Below are positions 33,679-43,700 of a stretch of 64,000 nucleotides of DNA, piece after piece (position 1 is the stretch's first letter; every line of letters begins with the position of its first letter). A program made the position numbers and the translations under genes. Source of the stretch: Candidatus Methylobacter favarea. GTDB lineage: Bacteria; Pseudomonadota; Gammaproteobacteria; Methylococcales; Methylomonadaceae. The DNA lies in assembly GCF_902806695.1 (NCBI RefSeq), contig NZ_CADCXN010000001.1:157923-221922 (forward strand). The letters run 5' to 3'. A model generated the notes under the pieces. The model saw nothing but the letters and a program-made list of their open reading frames with translations. It had not been told where the DNA came from and did no database searches.

Positions 33679-34425
33679 TCAATCCAAGCCTTCCATAATC
33701 TCATCACTGATATCCGCATTGGAATACACAGCCTGCACATCGTCCAGATCTTCCAGGCGGTCTATTAGGCGCATCATTTTTTCTGCACTTTCAGCATCCA
33801 GTTCGGTCATGGTTGCGGCCTGCATGGTCACTTCGGCATTGTCCGGTTCAAAGCCTGCTGCAATCAGGGCTTCTTTTACGGCCAGGTAATTTTCCGGCGT
33901 CGTCATGACGTCAACAGAGCCGTCATCGTTGCTGATGATATCCTCGGCGCCCGCTTCCAGCGCGGCTTCCATCAGAGCATCCTCGTCAACGGAAGGGGCA
34001 TAACTGAGCATGCCTACCTTGCTGAATAGATAGGCGACCGAACCGTCAGTGCCTAGATTACCGCCGGCCTTGGTGAAGGCATGGCGCACTTCGCCGACGG
34101 TGCGGTTGCGGTTATCGGTTAAACAATCCACTATCACCGCCGTACCGCCAGGGCCATAGCCTTCGTAGCGGATATTTTCATAATTAACGCCTTCCAGCGC
34201 GCCGGAGGCTTTTTTGATGGCGTTATCGATAGTGTCGCGGCGCATATTTGCGCCCAAGGCTTTATCAATTGCGGTGCGTAAAGCCGGGTTACTGGCCGCA
34301 TCGGCTCCGCCGCTTTTTACGGCGACGGTAATTTCGCGCAACATTTTGGTAAATATTTTGCCTCGCATTGCATCCTGCCCGGCCTTGCGATGCTTGATAT
34401 TAGCCCATTTACTGTGTCCAGCCAT
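33679..34425 (-). CDS. yebC: YebC/PmpR family DNA-binding regulatory protein
   Basis: A 248-residue TACO1/YebC protein. It begins [20 protein letters not shown], the invariant N-terminus, then [14 protein letters not shown] and [20 protein letters not shown]. Family members act as transcription regulators or as factors that relieve ribosome stalling at proline stretches. It belongs with ruvCAB in many gammaproteobacteria, but here inserted DNA separates it from ruvC. The start has AGAGAGAAA upstream, an adequate ribosome site. Confidence 0.94.
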   Translation of the reverse strand: MAGHSKWANIKHRKAGQDAMRGKIFTKMLREITVAVKSGGADAASNPALRTAIDKALGANMRRDTIDNAIKKASGALEGVNYENIRYEGYGPGGTAVIVDCLTDNRNRTVGEVRHAFTKAGGNLGTDGSVAYLFSKVGMLSYAPSVDEDALMEAALEAGAEDIISNDDGSVDVMTTPENYLAVKEALIAAGFEPDNAEVTMQAATMTELDAESAEKMMRLIDRLEDLDDVQAVYSNADISDEIMEGLD

Positions 34426-34493
34426 TTTCTCTCTCTAGCAACAATTAAAATTTGCAGATTTTAACATTCTGACCCGCGCAATTCGATACAACC

Positions 34494-35135
34494 TTATAAA
34501 ATATAGGCCAAAACTGAAACCAACGAGGGCCCGGACGTATAAAAATCGGCCAGGTCACGCACAACCGGCCTGTCAATGACGCCGCCAAAACCGATGACGC
34601 AGGCTCCGGCTTGCCTGGCTTCCATATCCGTCTTGCCGTCGCCTATCATAACCAGCGATCCTTGGGATTTAATCAGCCGCCTGCAAATCTCGGCTTTTCC
34701 ACCTGTTTTGGACAAGGGTGAACTTTGCTCATAATTTTGATAGCTGCCGTCCTTATTGAAATAAATATCGACGGCATGAACATGATTTTCAGGCAGCCCT
34801 AAATGCTTCGCCAATGGCAGGATAGCCTGTAAGAGGCCTCCGCTGATAATATGCACCTCTTTATTTTGCAAGGCCAAGGCAGTAAATACGTCTTTGACTC
34901 CGTCAACTACCTCTTCAATATACAAGCCGGCCAGCCAGTCAATACTGTCGCTATCCGGCCTGATCAGCGCCAGCCGCTGTTCATAGACCGCCTCCAGCGG
35001 AACCAGTCCGTTCATCGCCGCATCTGTCAGTCTGGACATTTCCTCGCCCATGCCGGCCCGTCTTGCGAGTTCGTCTATGCCTTCTATTTTGCTTAACGTA
35101 CTGTCGCAATCAAAACAGATAACTTCAAAACTCAC
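34494..35135 (-). CDS. serB: HAD-family phosphoserine phosphatase
   Basis: A 213-residue haloacid-dehalogenase phosphatase. The nucleophile motif is CFDCDSTLSKIEGIDELA (DxDST, about residues 8-12), motif II is HIISGGLLQAI, and motif III is MIGDGKTDMEARQAG. It makes serine from phosphoserine. It is shorter than E. coli SerB because it lacks the N-terminal regulatory region, like the eukaryotic-type enzymes. It overlaps serA by four bases (ATGA), so the two serine-pathway genes are coupled. Confidence 0.88.
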   Translation of the reverse strand: MSFEVICFDCDSTLSKIEGIDELARRAGMGEEMSRLTDAAMNGLVPLEAVYEQRLALIRPDSDSIDWLAGLYIEEVVDGVKDVFTALALQNKEVHIISGGLLQAILPLAKHLGLPENHVHAVDIYFNKDGSYQNYEQSSPLSKTGGKAEICRRLIKSQGSLVMIGDGKTDMEARQAGACVIGFGGVIDRPVVRDLADFYTSGPSLVSVLAYIL

Positions 35136-36715
35136 AGGTTAATCTGGGTAGCCTTATGCACGGCAGGTATGCCGCACAAGTGCTGCAATAAAGTCTCGGT
35201 CAAAGGCTCGGAAACGCTGATAACCGCCATCGCCTGCTGCTGATTATCGGCCATACCGACCTGCATCCTCGAAATATTGATGTCCGCATTGCCCAGCACT
35301 GCGCTGATTGCCGATATTACGCCCGGTTTATCATCATGCCGGGTCACTAATAAAGTGCCTTCAGGCACCACTTCAATAGCAAACTGATCTATGGAAACCA
35401 GGCGGGGATGGCAGCCGCCCAGCAAAGTGCCGTCCAGAGCAATGGTATGATCCGCGCAATGGCCGATCACCCTGATTAATGACAGATAATCGTGCGTTTC
35501 CTCCGTCCGGGATTCAATCAGCGAAATCCCCTGGCGCTTGGCAATGTTTTCCGCGTTAACGCGGTTTACCGGTGTCGAAAACTGGCCGCTTAGCACGCCT
35601 ATCAGCGCCGCCACCGATATGGGCCGCGCTTCAACTTCCGCCGCCCTGCCGAACAGCGCAACTTCCAGTTTTTCCAGCGGCTTGGTCGCAAGACCGACCA
35701 GCACTTTGCCCAGAATAGTGGACAGGTTCATAAACTCATGCGATTTCTTTAATTCTTCGGCGGACAGACGGGGCAGATTCAACGCATTAACGGCTTCGCC
35801 GGTCTTCAGGAAAGTAACGGCCTGTCTGGCGATTTCCACGCTGACCGCTACCTGCGCTTCACTGGTCGATGCGCCCAGATGCGGCGTAAAAACAATATTG
35901 TCCAGCTCCAGCAAAGGCGAGTTCGCCGGCGGCTCATTTTCATAAACGTCCAGAGCCGCACCGGCGCAACGCCCGCTCTTCAAGGCGTCATACAAAGCCG
36001 CTTCATCAATCAAACCGCCTCTGGCGCAGTTAATTATCATGGCTTCTTTTTTCATCATGGCAAACTGGCTCGCGCCGATAATATTGCGGGTTTTTTCAAT
36101 TAACGGACAGTGCAGGGTAAGATAATCCGCCCGCATCACCAAGCCATCCAGACTTACTGACTTGACGCCCAGGTCTTCAAATATTTCCGGCGCCACAAAC
36201 GGGTCATAAGCAATCACCTGCATTTTCAAGCCTAAACCGCGCTGCGCGACAATTCGCCCGATCGTGCCAAAACCGAGTATGGCCAGTGTTTTATGGGCGA
36301 CTTCAGAACCCATAAGCCTGGAGCGCTCCCATTTACCGGCGCGAACCGAACGGTCAGCCTTGGGCAAATGGCGGCTCAGTGACATCATATGAGCGATGGC
36401 CAGTTCAGCCGTCGTGGTCGCATTCGCATCGGGCGTATTCATGACAATAATGCCCAGCTCGGTTGCCACGGGGATATCGACGTTATCAACGCCGATGCCG
36501 GCGCGGCCGATCAGCTTTAAACGCTTTGCCGCCTGTAAAACGTTGGGAGTGACCTTGGTGTCGCTGCGAATCAATAAGGCATCGTAATCGCCGATAATCT
36601 TGCAGAGTCCCTCCTCATTAAGCCCCGTCTCGATATGTATTTGAATACCGGGCTGCTCGTTTAGATAATTGATGCCGGCTTCTGCCAGCTTGTCGGAAAT
36701 AAGAATTTTTTTCAT
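35132..36715 (-). CDS. serA: D-3-phosphoglycerate dehydrogenase (long form)
   Basis: A 527-residue enzyme of the first step of serine synthesis. The NAD-binding motif GFGTIGRIVAQRG is at about residues 148-160. The catalytic Arg is in INCARGGLIDE, and the Glu/His pair is in VYENEPP and FTPHLGASTSEAQ. After residue about 320 come an allosteric substrate-binding domain and a C-terminal ACT domain (LLVTRHDDKPGVISAISAVL). This is the long, ASB-ACT type. In serine-cycle or RuMP methylotrophs serine synthesis is central, but this gene is not diagnostic. Confidence 0.95.
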   Translation of the reverse strand: MKKILISDKLAEAGINYLNEQPGIQIHIETGLNEEGLCKIIGDYDALLIRSDTKVTPNVLQAAKRLKLIGRAGIGVDNVDIPVATELGIIVMNTPDANATTTAELAIAHMMSLSRHLPKADRSVRAGKWERSRLMGSEVAHKTLAILGFGTIGRIVAQRGLGLKMQVIAYDPFVAPEIFEDLGVKSVSLDGLVMRADYLTLHCPLIEKTRNIIGASQFAMMKKEAMIINCARGGLIDEAALYDALKSGRCAGAALDVYENEPPANSPLLELDNIVFTPHLGASTSEAQVAVSVEIARQAVTFLKTGEAVNALNLPRLSAEELKKSHEFMNLSTILGKVLVGLATKPLEKLEVALFGRAAEVEARPISVAALIGVLSGQFSTPVNRVNAENIAKRQGISLIESRTEETHDYLSLIRVIGHCADHTIALDGTLLGGCHPRLVSIDQFAIEVVPEGTLLVTRHDDKPGVISAISAVLGNADINISRMQVGMADNQQQAMAVISVSEPLTETLLQHLCGIPAVHKATQINL

Positions 36716-36768
36716 GAATAGTTTGGTTAAAACGCTGCGAGTTAAAAAAACCTATAGCTTAACAGCTT

Positions 36769-36777
36769 TGCTATAAT
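36769..36777 (+). promoter_or_regulatory. Extended -10 promoter candidate
   Basis: TTGCTATAATC contains TGC-TATAAT (a TGn-extended -10, hexamer at 36772-36777) about 70 bp upstream of the short leader frame at 36847 and 108 bp upstream of the TlpA-like gene. No good -35 box is seen, as is usual for extended -10 promoters. Confidence 0.5.
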
Positions 36778-36846
36778 CCCGGTATTATCAATGTGATATA
36801 AATCTCATCCGGAACATGCATTTTTTTTAGCCCGCTGGGGAATGAA

Positions 36847-36888
36847 ATGTCGGCTTTAAGACGCTTTAAAATCAGATTAAACCAATGA
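36847..36888 (+). CDS. Possible 13-residue upstream leader ORF
   Basis: ATG at 36847, preceded by GGGGAA (36837-36842), opens MSALRRFKIRLNQ, and its TGA overlaps the start codon of the TlpA-like gene (ATGA at 36885-36888). The TlpA-like start has no ribosome site of its own, so this short frame could feed ribosomes to it by translational coupling. It is too short to judge by composition. Confidence 0.35.
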   Translation: MSALRRFKIRLNQ

Positions 36889-37385
36889 CGCTCAGGAAAC
36901 GGATAGCCGGTTTAGTATTTCTGCTGCTGATTTCCACTGCACTCTGGATAGGCTTCAGCAAACTTTTCACATCCACACCGCGGGTTACTTTCACCACCAT
37001 TACGGGAAAAAAAATCAGTTTAAACGATTTGCGCGGCAAACCGGTTATAGTCACATTCTGGGCAACTGACTGCCCCGGCTGTATCAGGGAAATACCGCAC
37101 CTGATTGATCTGTATAGCCGATATCATGCCCTGGGCCTTGAAATCATAGCTGTGGCGATGTACTACGATCCGCCGAGTCATGTCGTAGCCATGAGCAGGG
37201 ACCAGCAACTGCCTTATGATGTGGCCCTGGACTTAAAATCCGAACATGCCAGGGCATTCGGCGATGTCAGGCTTACGCCCACTACATTTTTGATCGCTTC
37301 TGACGGTTCGATTGCCCTGCAAAAAATCGGCGCTTTTGAGCCGGCAGACATGAAAACCCGTATTGAAAAACTTTTGAAAGGATAG
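36885..37385 (+). CDS. TlpA-like membrane-anchored thioredoxin
   Basis: A 166-residue TlpA/ResA-type thiol-disulfide reductase. An N-terminal signal anchor is at residues 7-25. The thioredoxin domain has the active site CPGC in FWATDCPGCIREIPHL (about residues 60-68). The cis-Pro loop is RLTPTTFLIASDG. It would act on the periplasmic side, reducing target cysteines, for example in cytochrome maturation. It is followed 3 bp later by hemJ, which suggests a link to haem enzymes. An in-frame stop precedes the ATG closely, so no longer version exists. Confidence 0.88.
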   Translation: MTLRKRIAGLVFLLLISTALWIGFSKLFTSTPRVTFTTITGKKISLNDLRGKPVIVTFWATDCPGCIREIPHLIDLYSRYHALGLEIIAVAMYYDPPSHVVAMSRDQQLPYDVALDLKSEHARAFGDVRLTPTTFLIASDGSIALQKIGAFEPADMKTRIEKLLKG

Positions 37386-37388
37386 CGC

Positions 37389-37814
37389 ATGCTCTGGTTG
37401 AAAGCTTTTCACTTAATATTTATGGTCACCTGGTTTGCAGGTCTGTTTTATTTGCCGCGCCTGTATGTTTATCATGCCCAAAGCAGCGATGAAATCAGCA
37501 ATGAGCGCTTTAAAGTCATGGAGCGCAAACTGTTTTTCGGCATTATGACGCCAGGGATGTTGCTTACATTCCTGTTCGGCATCTGGATGCTCGCTGATTA
37601 TGCCTGGGACATTTACTCCGCCAGCGGCTGGCTGCATGCAAAACTGGCTCTGCTGGCATTGTTGCTGGTCTATCACTATTACTGCGGCCGCTGGCTTTTT
37701 GATTTTAAACGCGACCGCAACCGGCACAACCATGTTTTTTACCGCTGGATGAATGAAGTGCCGGTTTTATTTTTAGTTGGCATTGTCATTCTGGCGGTGG
37801 TTAAGCCTTTTTAA
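37389..37814 (+). CDS. hemJ: Protoporphyrinogen IX oxidase HemJ
   Basis: A 141-residue membrane protein with about four helices. The family signature is present: LKAFHLIFMVTWFAGLFYLP with conserved His8, GIMTPGMLLTFLFG in the middle, and GWLHAKLALLALLLVYHYYC with the conserved HAKL. HemJ oxidises protoporphyrinogen IX in the haem pathway in bacteria that lack HemG or HemY. It is 3 bp downstream of the TlpA-like gene, so it is part of the same operon. Confidence 0.9.
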   Translation: MLWLKAFHLIFMVTWFAGLFYLPRLYVYHAQSSDEISNERFKVMERKLFFGIMTPGMLLTFLFGIWMLADYAWDIYSASGWLHAKLALLALLLVYHYYCGRWLFDFKRDRNRHNHVFYRWMNEVPVLFLVGIVILAVVKPF

Positions 37815-37922
37815 ACTACCTCTTTCCCCGCTTTCAAAAAAAAGGAACTATCAAAAGACTTTTATCCAAGTCCATTTCAACTGCTACAATTCGCTAATTT
37901 CAACCACTGAAGAATTTAAAAA

Positions 37923-40199
37923 ATGGATGTAATTCAGCGTATTGCCGAAGAGCTATCGGTTAGCAGTAAACAGGTCAGCGCAGCCGTGGCCTTGCTGGAT
38001 GAAGGCGCTACAGTGCCATTTATCTCCCGTTATCGCAAGGAAGCGACCGGCGGTCTGGATGATACGCAGCTAAGGCTGTTGGACGACCGTCTGGGTTATT
38101 TACGCGAACTTAACGAGCGCCGTAAAACCATTCTGGAAAGCATCAGCGAGCAAGGCAAGCTAACACCCGACCTGGAAAAAGCCATTAACGAGGCCGATAC
38201 CAAAACCCTGCTGGAAGATTTATATTTACCCTACAAACCCAAGCGCCGCACCAAAGCGCAAATTGCCCGGGAAGGAGGGCTTGAACCGCTCGCGGACGCC
38301 TTGTTGGAAAATCGCAACCTGATCCCGGAACATATTGCCGCGAACTTTATTGACCTGGAAAAAGGCGTGTCCGATGTTGCCGCCGCCCTGGAGGGTGCGC
38401 GGCAAATCATTATGGAACGGATTTCCGAGAATGCGGAGCTGCTGGCTGAACTGCGCGAACGCATCTGGCAAAAAGGCATTGTTCATGCCGTGGTTGTAAG
38501 CGGCAAGGAACAGGCGGCCGAAAAATTCAAGGATTATTTCGATTATCAGGAAGCCATCAACCAAATCCCCTCGCACCGGGCTTTAGCTCTGTTTCGCGGC
38601 CGCAATGAAGGCTTATTGACATTATCGCTTAAACCCGGCGCCGAAGAAAAAGACGAGCATGACCTTTGCGCCCGCTTCGTTGCGCGCCATCTTGAAATCA
38701 CAGACACAGCAAAACCGGCCAATGTCTGGCTGACGGAAACGGCACGTTTCGCCTGGAAAGTCAAGCTGTTTACGCGTATTGACCTGGATTTAAAACTCCG
38801 GCTGCGAGAAGCGGCCGAACAGGAAGCCATCCGGGTTTTTGCCAGCAATTTAAAAGATTTGCTGCTGGCCGCACCGGCGGGGCCGAAAGCCACCATGGGC
38901 CTTGACCCCGGCATACGCACCGGCGTCAAAGTCGCCATTGTTGATCCTACCGGAAAATTGTTGGCTACCGATACCATTTATCCGCACCCGCCGCGCAAGC
39001 AATGGGACGAATCGATTGCCACTCTCGCAAAACTCATACAACTTCATCACGTTGACCTGGTCAGCATAGGCAACGGCACAGCTTCCAGGGAAACCGATCA
39101 ACTGGTGGCCGATGTCATGAAGCGGCACAGCGAACTCAAGGTTAGCAAAATTACGGTTTCAGAAGCGGGCGCCTCGGTTTATTCTGCATCGGAACTTGCT
39201 TCGAAAGAATTCCCCGGCCTGGATGTTTCGTTGCGCGGCGCCGTTTCAATCGCCAGGCGCTTGCAGGATCCCTTAGCCGAACTGGTTAAAATTGATCCCA
39301 AGTCCATAGGCGTGGGCCAGTATCAGCACGATGTCAATCAGGTTCAGCTGGCCCGCGGTCTTGATGCCGCCGTCGAAGATTGTGTCAATGCCGTCGGCGT
39401 TGATGTCAATACGGCCTCAGTGGCTTTACTGAAACAGGTGTCGGGATTATCAGCCGGCGTCAGTGAAAATATTGTTGCCTTCCGCAATGAGAACGGCCCG
39501 TTTGTTAACCGCAGGCAATTGAAAAAAGTGCCCCGACTGGGTGATAAGGCCTATGAACAGGCCGCGGGATTCCTGCGCATCATGAATGGCGACAATCCGC
39601 TGGATGCATCTTCAGTTCATCCCGAGGCTTATCCCGTTGTTGAAGCCATTATAGCCGGCACCGGAAAATCCATCCGCGACCTTATCGGCCAACGCAGCTT
39701 TTTACGCAACCTGAACCCTGTCCATTACACCAATGACATTTTCGGCCTGCCCACGGTCACCGATATTCTGCAGGAACTGGAAAAGCCTGGACGCGATCCG
39801 CGCCCGGAATTTAAAAGCGTACAGTTCAAGGCAGGCATTGAGAAAATTACCGATCTTGAACCGGGGATGACGCTCGACGGCGTGGTCACCAATGTCGCCA
39901 ACTTCGGCGCTTTTGTTGATATTGGCGTGCATCAGGATGGCCTGGTGCATATTTCCCACCTGTCGGATACTTTTATCAAGGATCCGCGCGAGGCCGTTAA
40001 AACCGGCGACATGGTCAAGGTAAAAGTGCTGGAGGTTGATGTCGAACGCAAGCGCATCTCCTTGACCATGAAGACTGCGGCTGATTTAGCGGCTTCCGGG
40101 CCCGCGCGGAATAATCAAAAACCGGTAAAAACGCCAAAACAGCAGGCTCCGCGTCAAGGTTCACTGGCTGACGCCTTCGCCAGGGCGCTGAAAAAATAA
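37923..40199 (+). CDS. tex: Tex-type RNA-binding transcription accessory protein
   Basis: A 758-residue protein with the full Tex architecture. An N-terminal helical domain begins [20 protein letters not shown], with the motif [20 protein letters not shown] YqgF-like RNase-H fold is at about 320-455 ([20 protein letters not shown]). Two helix-hairpin-helix motifs are at about 490-550, and a C-terminal S1 domain is at about 645-715 ([20 protein letters not shown]). It affects transcription elongation, RNA turnover and virulence-gene expression in other bacteria. Length is as expected. It appears monocistronic. Confidence 0.95.
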   Translation: MDVIQRIAEELSVSSKQVSAAVALLDEGATVPFISRYRKEATGGLDDTQLRLLDDRLGYLRELNERRKTILESISEQGKLTPDLEKAINEADTKTLLEDLYLPYKPKRRTKAQIAREGGLEPLADALLENRNLIPEHIAANFIDLEKGVSDVAAALEGARQIIMERISENAELLAELRERIWQKGIVHAVVVSGKEQAAEKFKDYFDYQEAINQIPSHRALALFRGRNEGLLTLSLKPGAEEKDEHDLCARFVARHLEITDTAKPANVWLTETARFAWKVKLFTRIDLDLKLRLREAAEQEAIRVFASNLKDLLLAAPAGPKATMGLDPGIRTGVKVAIVDPTGKLLATDTIYPHPPRKQWDESIATLAKLIQLHHVDLVSIGNGTASRETDQLVADVMKRHSELKVSKITVSEAGASVYSASELASKEFPGLDVSLRGAVSIARRLQDPLAELVKIDPKSIGVGQYQHDVNQVQLARGLDAAVEDCVNAVGVDVNTASVALLKQVSGLSAGVSENIVAFRNENGPFVNRRQLKKVPRLGDKAYEQAAGFLRIMNGDNPLDASSVHPEAYPVVEAIIAGTGKSIRDLIGQRSFLRNLNPVHYTNDIFGLPTVTDILQELEKPGRDPRPEFKSVQFKAGIEKITDLEPGMTLDGVVTNVANFGAFVDIGVHQDGLVHISHLSDTFIKDPREAVKTGDMVKVKVLEVDVERKRISLTMKTAADLAASGPARNNQKPVKTPKQQAPRQGSLADAFARALKK

Positions 40200-40212
40200 T
40201 TTAAAAAAGCTC

Positions 40213-40221
40213 TGCTATACT
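40213..40221 (+). promoter_or_regulatory. Extended -10 promoter candidate
   Basis: TGCTATACT (TGn-extended, hexamer TATACT at 40216-40221) lies 32 bp upstream of the ATG at 40254, in the short gap after tex. It is the most likely promoter for the exosortase-associated gene. Confidence 0.45.
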
Positions 40222-40253
40222 GGATTTATTATCCAATAATCGCAGGATTTGAG

Positions 40254-40709
40254 ATGACCCAATTTATCCGTTTTTTTATTTCTTTTCTTTTCACTGGCGT
40301 ATTGAGCGTCCATGCGCCTATGACTCAAGCCGATATGCAGCAGCAAGGTTATGGCGATACGGCCTATACGCCAGTCATTCAAGCGGATGAACCGCAACAA
40401 CAAATCAGTTATGGCCGCAAAATTGGAAAAAAAGCCCTTAGCGGCTGGACTAACCTGAGTTTGGGCTGGCTGGAAATTCCTAAAAATATCATTAACACCA
40501 CCAATCAAAGCAACTTCTTTTACGGCGTATTCGGCGGCTTCCTGAAAGGCATAGTGAACACCTTGGGGCGCACGAGCGTCGGCATCGTTGATTTAATTAC
40601 CTTCCCCCTGCCTACCAAGCCGATTGCCCGCCCTTTGTTTATCTGGGATGATTTTGACGCCGACACTACTTATGGCGAGGTATTTCGCCTGAACAAAAAC
40701 CAGCCCTAG
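40254..40709 (+). CDS. Exosortase system-associated protein, TIGR04073 type
   Basis: A 151-residue exported protein. Signal peptide residues 1-27 end near MTQADM. The mature core is YGRKIGKKALSGWTNLSLGW, then EIPKNIINTT and GFLKGIVNTLGRTSVGIVDL and FPLPTKPIARPLFIW. This matches the TIGR04073 family, which is restricted to genomes with exosortase/PEP-CTERM systems. It supports a full exosortase system in this genome, although it is 25 kb from the accessory cluster. Its precise role is unknown; outer-membrane association has been suggested by its amphipathic pattern. Confidence 0.82.
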   Translation: MTQFIRFFISFLFTGVLSVHAPMTQADMQQQGYGDTAYTPVIQADEPQQQISYGRKIGKKALSGWTNLSLGWLEIPKNIINTTNQSNFFYGVFGGFLKGIVNTLGRTSVGIVDLITFPLPTKPIARPLFIWDDFDADTTYGEVFRLNKNQP

Positions 40710-40739
40710 ACCCAGTTCGCCCTGCGGATATAAACTGAC

Positions 40740-43700
40740 TCAGGACGCTTTTCTCAATTCACCCATGCCGTTGGGTTTTTTAACCACTTGCAGCTGCACT
40801 TTAAAGCGTTTTTGTACAGCTTCCACATGGGAAATAACGCCCACGGTTTTCCCGTGCGTATGCAGGCTTTCCAGGGTGCTGATGACGGTATAAAGCGTTT
40901 CCGCATCCAGATTGCCGAAGCCTTCATCCAGGAACAGCGAATCTATGGGCTCGCCGCTATTTGCCAATTCCGAAAGCCCCAGGGCCAGTGCCAGACTTAC
41001 CACGAAACTCTCTCCGCCCGATAACGTCTTGGGCAAACGGCGGACATTGCCCTGATAAGTATCTTCGATTTCCAGCGCCAGACCCTGCTCGCTAGGCATC
41101 TGCCTGATGTAGTAACGGCCGCTGATTTTTTCGAGTACCGCATTGGTTTGAGCCAGCAACTGATCGGCAACCTTGCCCTGAACCCGCCGGCGAAAACCCA
41201 TGCCGCTTTCTGCCGCCATCTGAGCTGCTTCAGCGCTGTATTGCCGGGTTACAATTTCCTGAGTTTGGAACTGAGAAAAGACCGCATCATATTTTTGCCG
41301 CAATTGTTTTTGATCATTTAAAAGACTTTCCAGACGCCGGGCTTCGAGATTTGCTATATCCATTTTTTCTGCCAGAGTCCTTGATTGAACCTCTATTTCT
41401 TCAGGGTTTAATTCCGAAGTTATAGACGCACTTTCGGCTTCCAACTGCGCCTGACTTTTTTCCAGCGCGGTCATTTCAAGCATGACAGCCTGCTCCAATT
41501 CAGCCTGACTCTCTTCCAGTTCAGTCTGGCCTTGCAACAATTCCAGAGCTTCGCTGAGCCTGGTCATCGTGGTGAATTGAGTTGCCTGCAATTTTTCCTG
41601 CAAGGCCTGCTGCAAGCTGTGAAGTTCCGTTTCCTGCTGATTAATAAGCTGTTCCTTATCGGCGATCAGTTTCTGTTTTTCAATCAGGGCCAGATGCAGA
41701 CTTGCGGTTTCTTCGGATTGTAATTGACCGGCATAAACTTCCAGTTTGTCATTATCTGCCGTTATTTGAGTCCGGCAGCCTGACAGCTTTGCCTCCAATG
41801 CCTCCAGTTCCCCGATCAACGCTTGGCGGCGAAAAGCATAACTCTGGTAGTCCTGGCGGCGTCTGGTGAGCTGCTCATGCAGGGCGTCTTCCTGACTTTT
41901 AGCGGGCAGGCTTTCATCCAGCAAGGCCAGCTGTTCAATGATCTTGCCGGTCAGCTCTTTTTCTTCCTGCCGGCGCTGCGCTGTTGCCGCTTCAAGGTCT
42001 TGCTGTTCGTGAGCGCGCGCCTGCCATTCTGCATCCAGCTTCTGAATGTTTGTTTGCAGTTGTTCGGCAGCGGCTTCACTGTGGGCGATTAACAGCTTTA
42101 GCTTTTCTATACTGCCTTGCTTGCGGCGGTATTTTGCCGATAAGCCGGCAATATTTTTTAATTCATCGGCCTCAGCTCGCAGCAGCCGTTTCATTAATCC
42201 GATATTTTTAATATCCAGATTATTGCTTGCTGCATTGAGACGATTACACAAGCTTAACCACTCAGACCTGATCTGTTGAAGCAAAGCTTGATTAGCCTTG
42301 TGTCTCTCAGTCTGCTTTTGCGCCACGGCAAGTTTGCGGCCAGTGAGATCAATAGCAATTATTAAAGAGTGTATTTTGTTCTGCTGATCCGCCAGGGCCT
42401 GTTGGGAGTTAGTCAAAGCCGGAGGACGTTTTGCATAAGGATGCTGCAAAGCGCCGCATAATGGACACGGCTTTCCATCCACAAGATGCAGTCTGTCCGC
42501 CGCCATTTTTTTCACTAACGATTCACGGAAAGCAGATTCCTCCAAAATGCTTTTAATATTTTCCTCGCGTTTTATTTCCTGTTTTAATTTTTCAAGCGCA
42601 AGGCTCAGTTCTTCTACATTATGTTCCGGTTCATTTTTATTGAAGAAAGCGCCGAAAAATCCAGAGCCTCCTTGAGTCAGCTTCCTGTTCGCTTGAGCCA
42701 GCTGGTTCAAATCCTGAAAGGCTTTAACCCGCTCCTGCTGTTGCCCGTGCAGCTCTTCAATTTCCTCCGGATTATGGCCCTGAGCGATTAACTCCAGGCC
42801 ATTTTCAGCAAGCTGTAATTGGCGTTTTGATTCGGCAACTTTTTTGTGTTGCTTCTCCATCGCTGATTTATTATTTTTCAGCGCCGAAGAAACATTTTTT
42901 GACCACTTGGCAAAAGCTTTCTGTTTTTCGGTTAAATCAACCAGATCCGCCCTGAGTTTTTTTAATTTTTCTGTTTCAGGAAAGTTTGCCAGCAGGGATT
43001 CATCAGCTGAATGCTCCTCAAGCCAGCGGCTTGCGGTGATAAGGGCCGACTTCTTTTCCGTTTGCTGCATTGCCAGGGACTGCGACAAGTCAGATTCTGA
43101 CTGCCGATGCACCATAAGCTGAGCCATCTGGGCCCTGATGCTGTCAATGGTTTGCTTTTGCTCGGCAAGCGATTTATCCGTCGGGCCTGACACGCCGTTT
43201 GCCTTGCTATCGGAGTTAGCAATCATTTCTTCCAACTGCCTAAGCTCGCTCTTGAAAGCTGCCAGCGTCGCTTTGCCCTGCTCAATTTCCTGATTTTTTT
43301 CCGTTACAGTTTTCAGCTCATCCTTGAAAATTAATGCCCCTTCAGAAACCGCTATTTCATCCAGTTTTTTTTGTTTATTTTCTACCTGGGCTTTGGCTTC
43401 GCTAAGTTTTTTTTCCTGCGCGGCAATCCCGCTTTGTAGCGCCGCTATTTTTTTCAGCGCGGATTGCTGTTGCTCGAAATGGTTTTGCTCATCCCGCAGA
43501 TCTTCATACTGGTCTTTAAAATCGGCTAAATCCTCGGCCATGGCTTCCAGTTTTTCTTGCTCCATTATCGGAATGGCTGCTAAATCCTGTTTTAACTGCT
43601 CCAGCCGCAACTGTGCTTTATCGGCTTTTTCAGTTACTTCCTTTTTATAATCCGCATAAATATCACCGCTGATAATTTTTTCCAGTATGTCCATGCGTTC

